Under the pieces are notes generated by a model. It searched no databases, had not been told where the DNA came from, and saw nothing but the letters and a program-made list of their open reading frames with translations. A stretch of 5,508 nt of DNA from Pontiellaceae bacterium (GTDB lineage: Bacteria > Verrucomicrobiota > Kiritimatiellia > Kiritimatiellales > Tichowtungiaceae), in contig JAOZMR010000195.1 of the NCBI GenBank assembly GCA_029934215.1, positions 1 to 5,508 on the forward strand, given 5' to 3'. Position 1 is the first letter of the stretch; each line of letters begins with the position of its first letter. Positions 5,351 through 5,508 of this stretch are shown piece after piece. A program made the position numbers and the translations under genes.

Positions 5351-5508
5351 ATGACACAAAAATTTTTTAATACAGCGGGACCGGTTCATCGGGATAATTA
5401 TGCGATTGATCCGTTGAGCCGGTGGAATCTCAAAGAGGTCGAGCTGTTGCTCGACCAAAGTAAATATTTCCTCCTACATGCGCCGCGTCAGAGCGGGAAA
5501 ACCTCAAC
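5351..5508 (+). CDS. P-loop ATPase of the 'NTAGP/HAPRQ(S/T)GKT' AAA-like family, 5' part only
   Basis: The first 52 complete codons are visible before the window ends; no stop is reached. The N-terminus 'MTQKFFNTAGPV', the 'IDPLSRWNL' segment and 'YFLLHAPRQSGKTS' (39-52) form the hallmark start of a widespread family of uncharacterised ATP-binding proteins. Walker A is residues 44-51, with Ala in place of the first Gly, as is common in this family. Complete members that I recall are around 500 residues, often many per genome and scattered between lineages. Nothing about the nuclease or other C-terminal region can be judged here. The start lies 33 nt after the permease stop, with only a weak purine stretch (AGAGAA) before the ATG and no clear terminator between them. 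Membership is confident; function and whether it shares the ABC transcript are unknown. Confidence 0.8.
   Translation, partial: MTQKFFNTAGPVHRDNYAIDPLSRWNLKEVELLLDQSKYFLLHAPRQSGKTS

Noticed and set aside
1..5508. CRISPR array, tRNA or rRNA gene, insertion sequence
   Set aside because: No regularly spaced direct repeats, cloverleaf-like sequence, rRNA core sequence or transposase-like protein was seen.

Overview
The window looks like a chromosomal housekeeping segment from a Gram-negative bacterium with roughly balanced GC. The gene order folP, diadenylate cyclase, YbbR protein, together with GldA/GldF-like ABC genes, suggests the Planctomycetes-Verrucomicrobia-Chlamydiae superphylum. The many TTCCAAnnnTTGGAA palindromes make me lean towards Kiritimatiellota or a related lineage. 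That placement is inference from gene order and recalled sequence flavour, not from a marker gene.

The left two thirds (52-3585) is one tightly packed minus-strand operon. In transcription order it holds a possible 40-residue leader ORF (3463-3585, not previously called), folP (dihydropteroate synthase), cdaA (membrane diadenylate cyclase making c-di-AMP), a YbbR-domain protein (likely CdaA regulator) and an exported TPR protein. Each junction overlaps or is separated by only a few bases, so co-transcription and translational coupling are likely. Folate synthesis, c-di-AMP signalling and an envelope TPR protein are therefore co-expressed.

A 172-bp gap between the folP and ABC ATPase start codons (3467-3638) separates this operon from a divergent plus-strand unit. 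The gap carries a good sigma-70-like promoter for the plus strand, one perfect 15-bp palindrome, and most of the small ORF on the minus strand.

The plus-strand unit (3639-5317) encodes a GldA-type ABC ATPase and its six-helix ABC-2 permease, joined by a TAATG overlap. Thirty-three bases later begins an unrelated P-loop ATPase of the 'NTAGP...HAPRQ(S/T)GKT' type, cut by the window edge after its Walker A motif.

The most unusual feature is not a gene. It is the palindrome TTCCAAnnnTTGGAA, present four times perfectly and twice in degenerate form in 5.5 kb, mostly inside coding sequence. Four of the six copies lie within 306 bp at the 5' end of folP and in the divergent gap.
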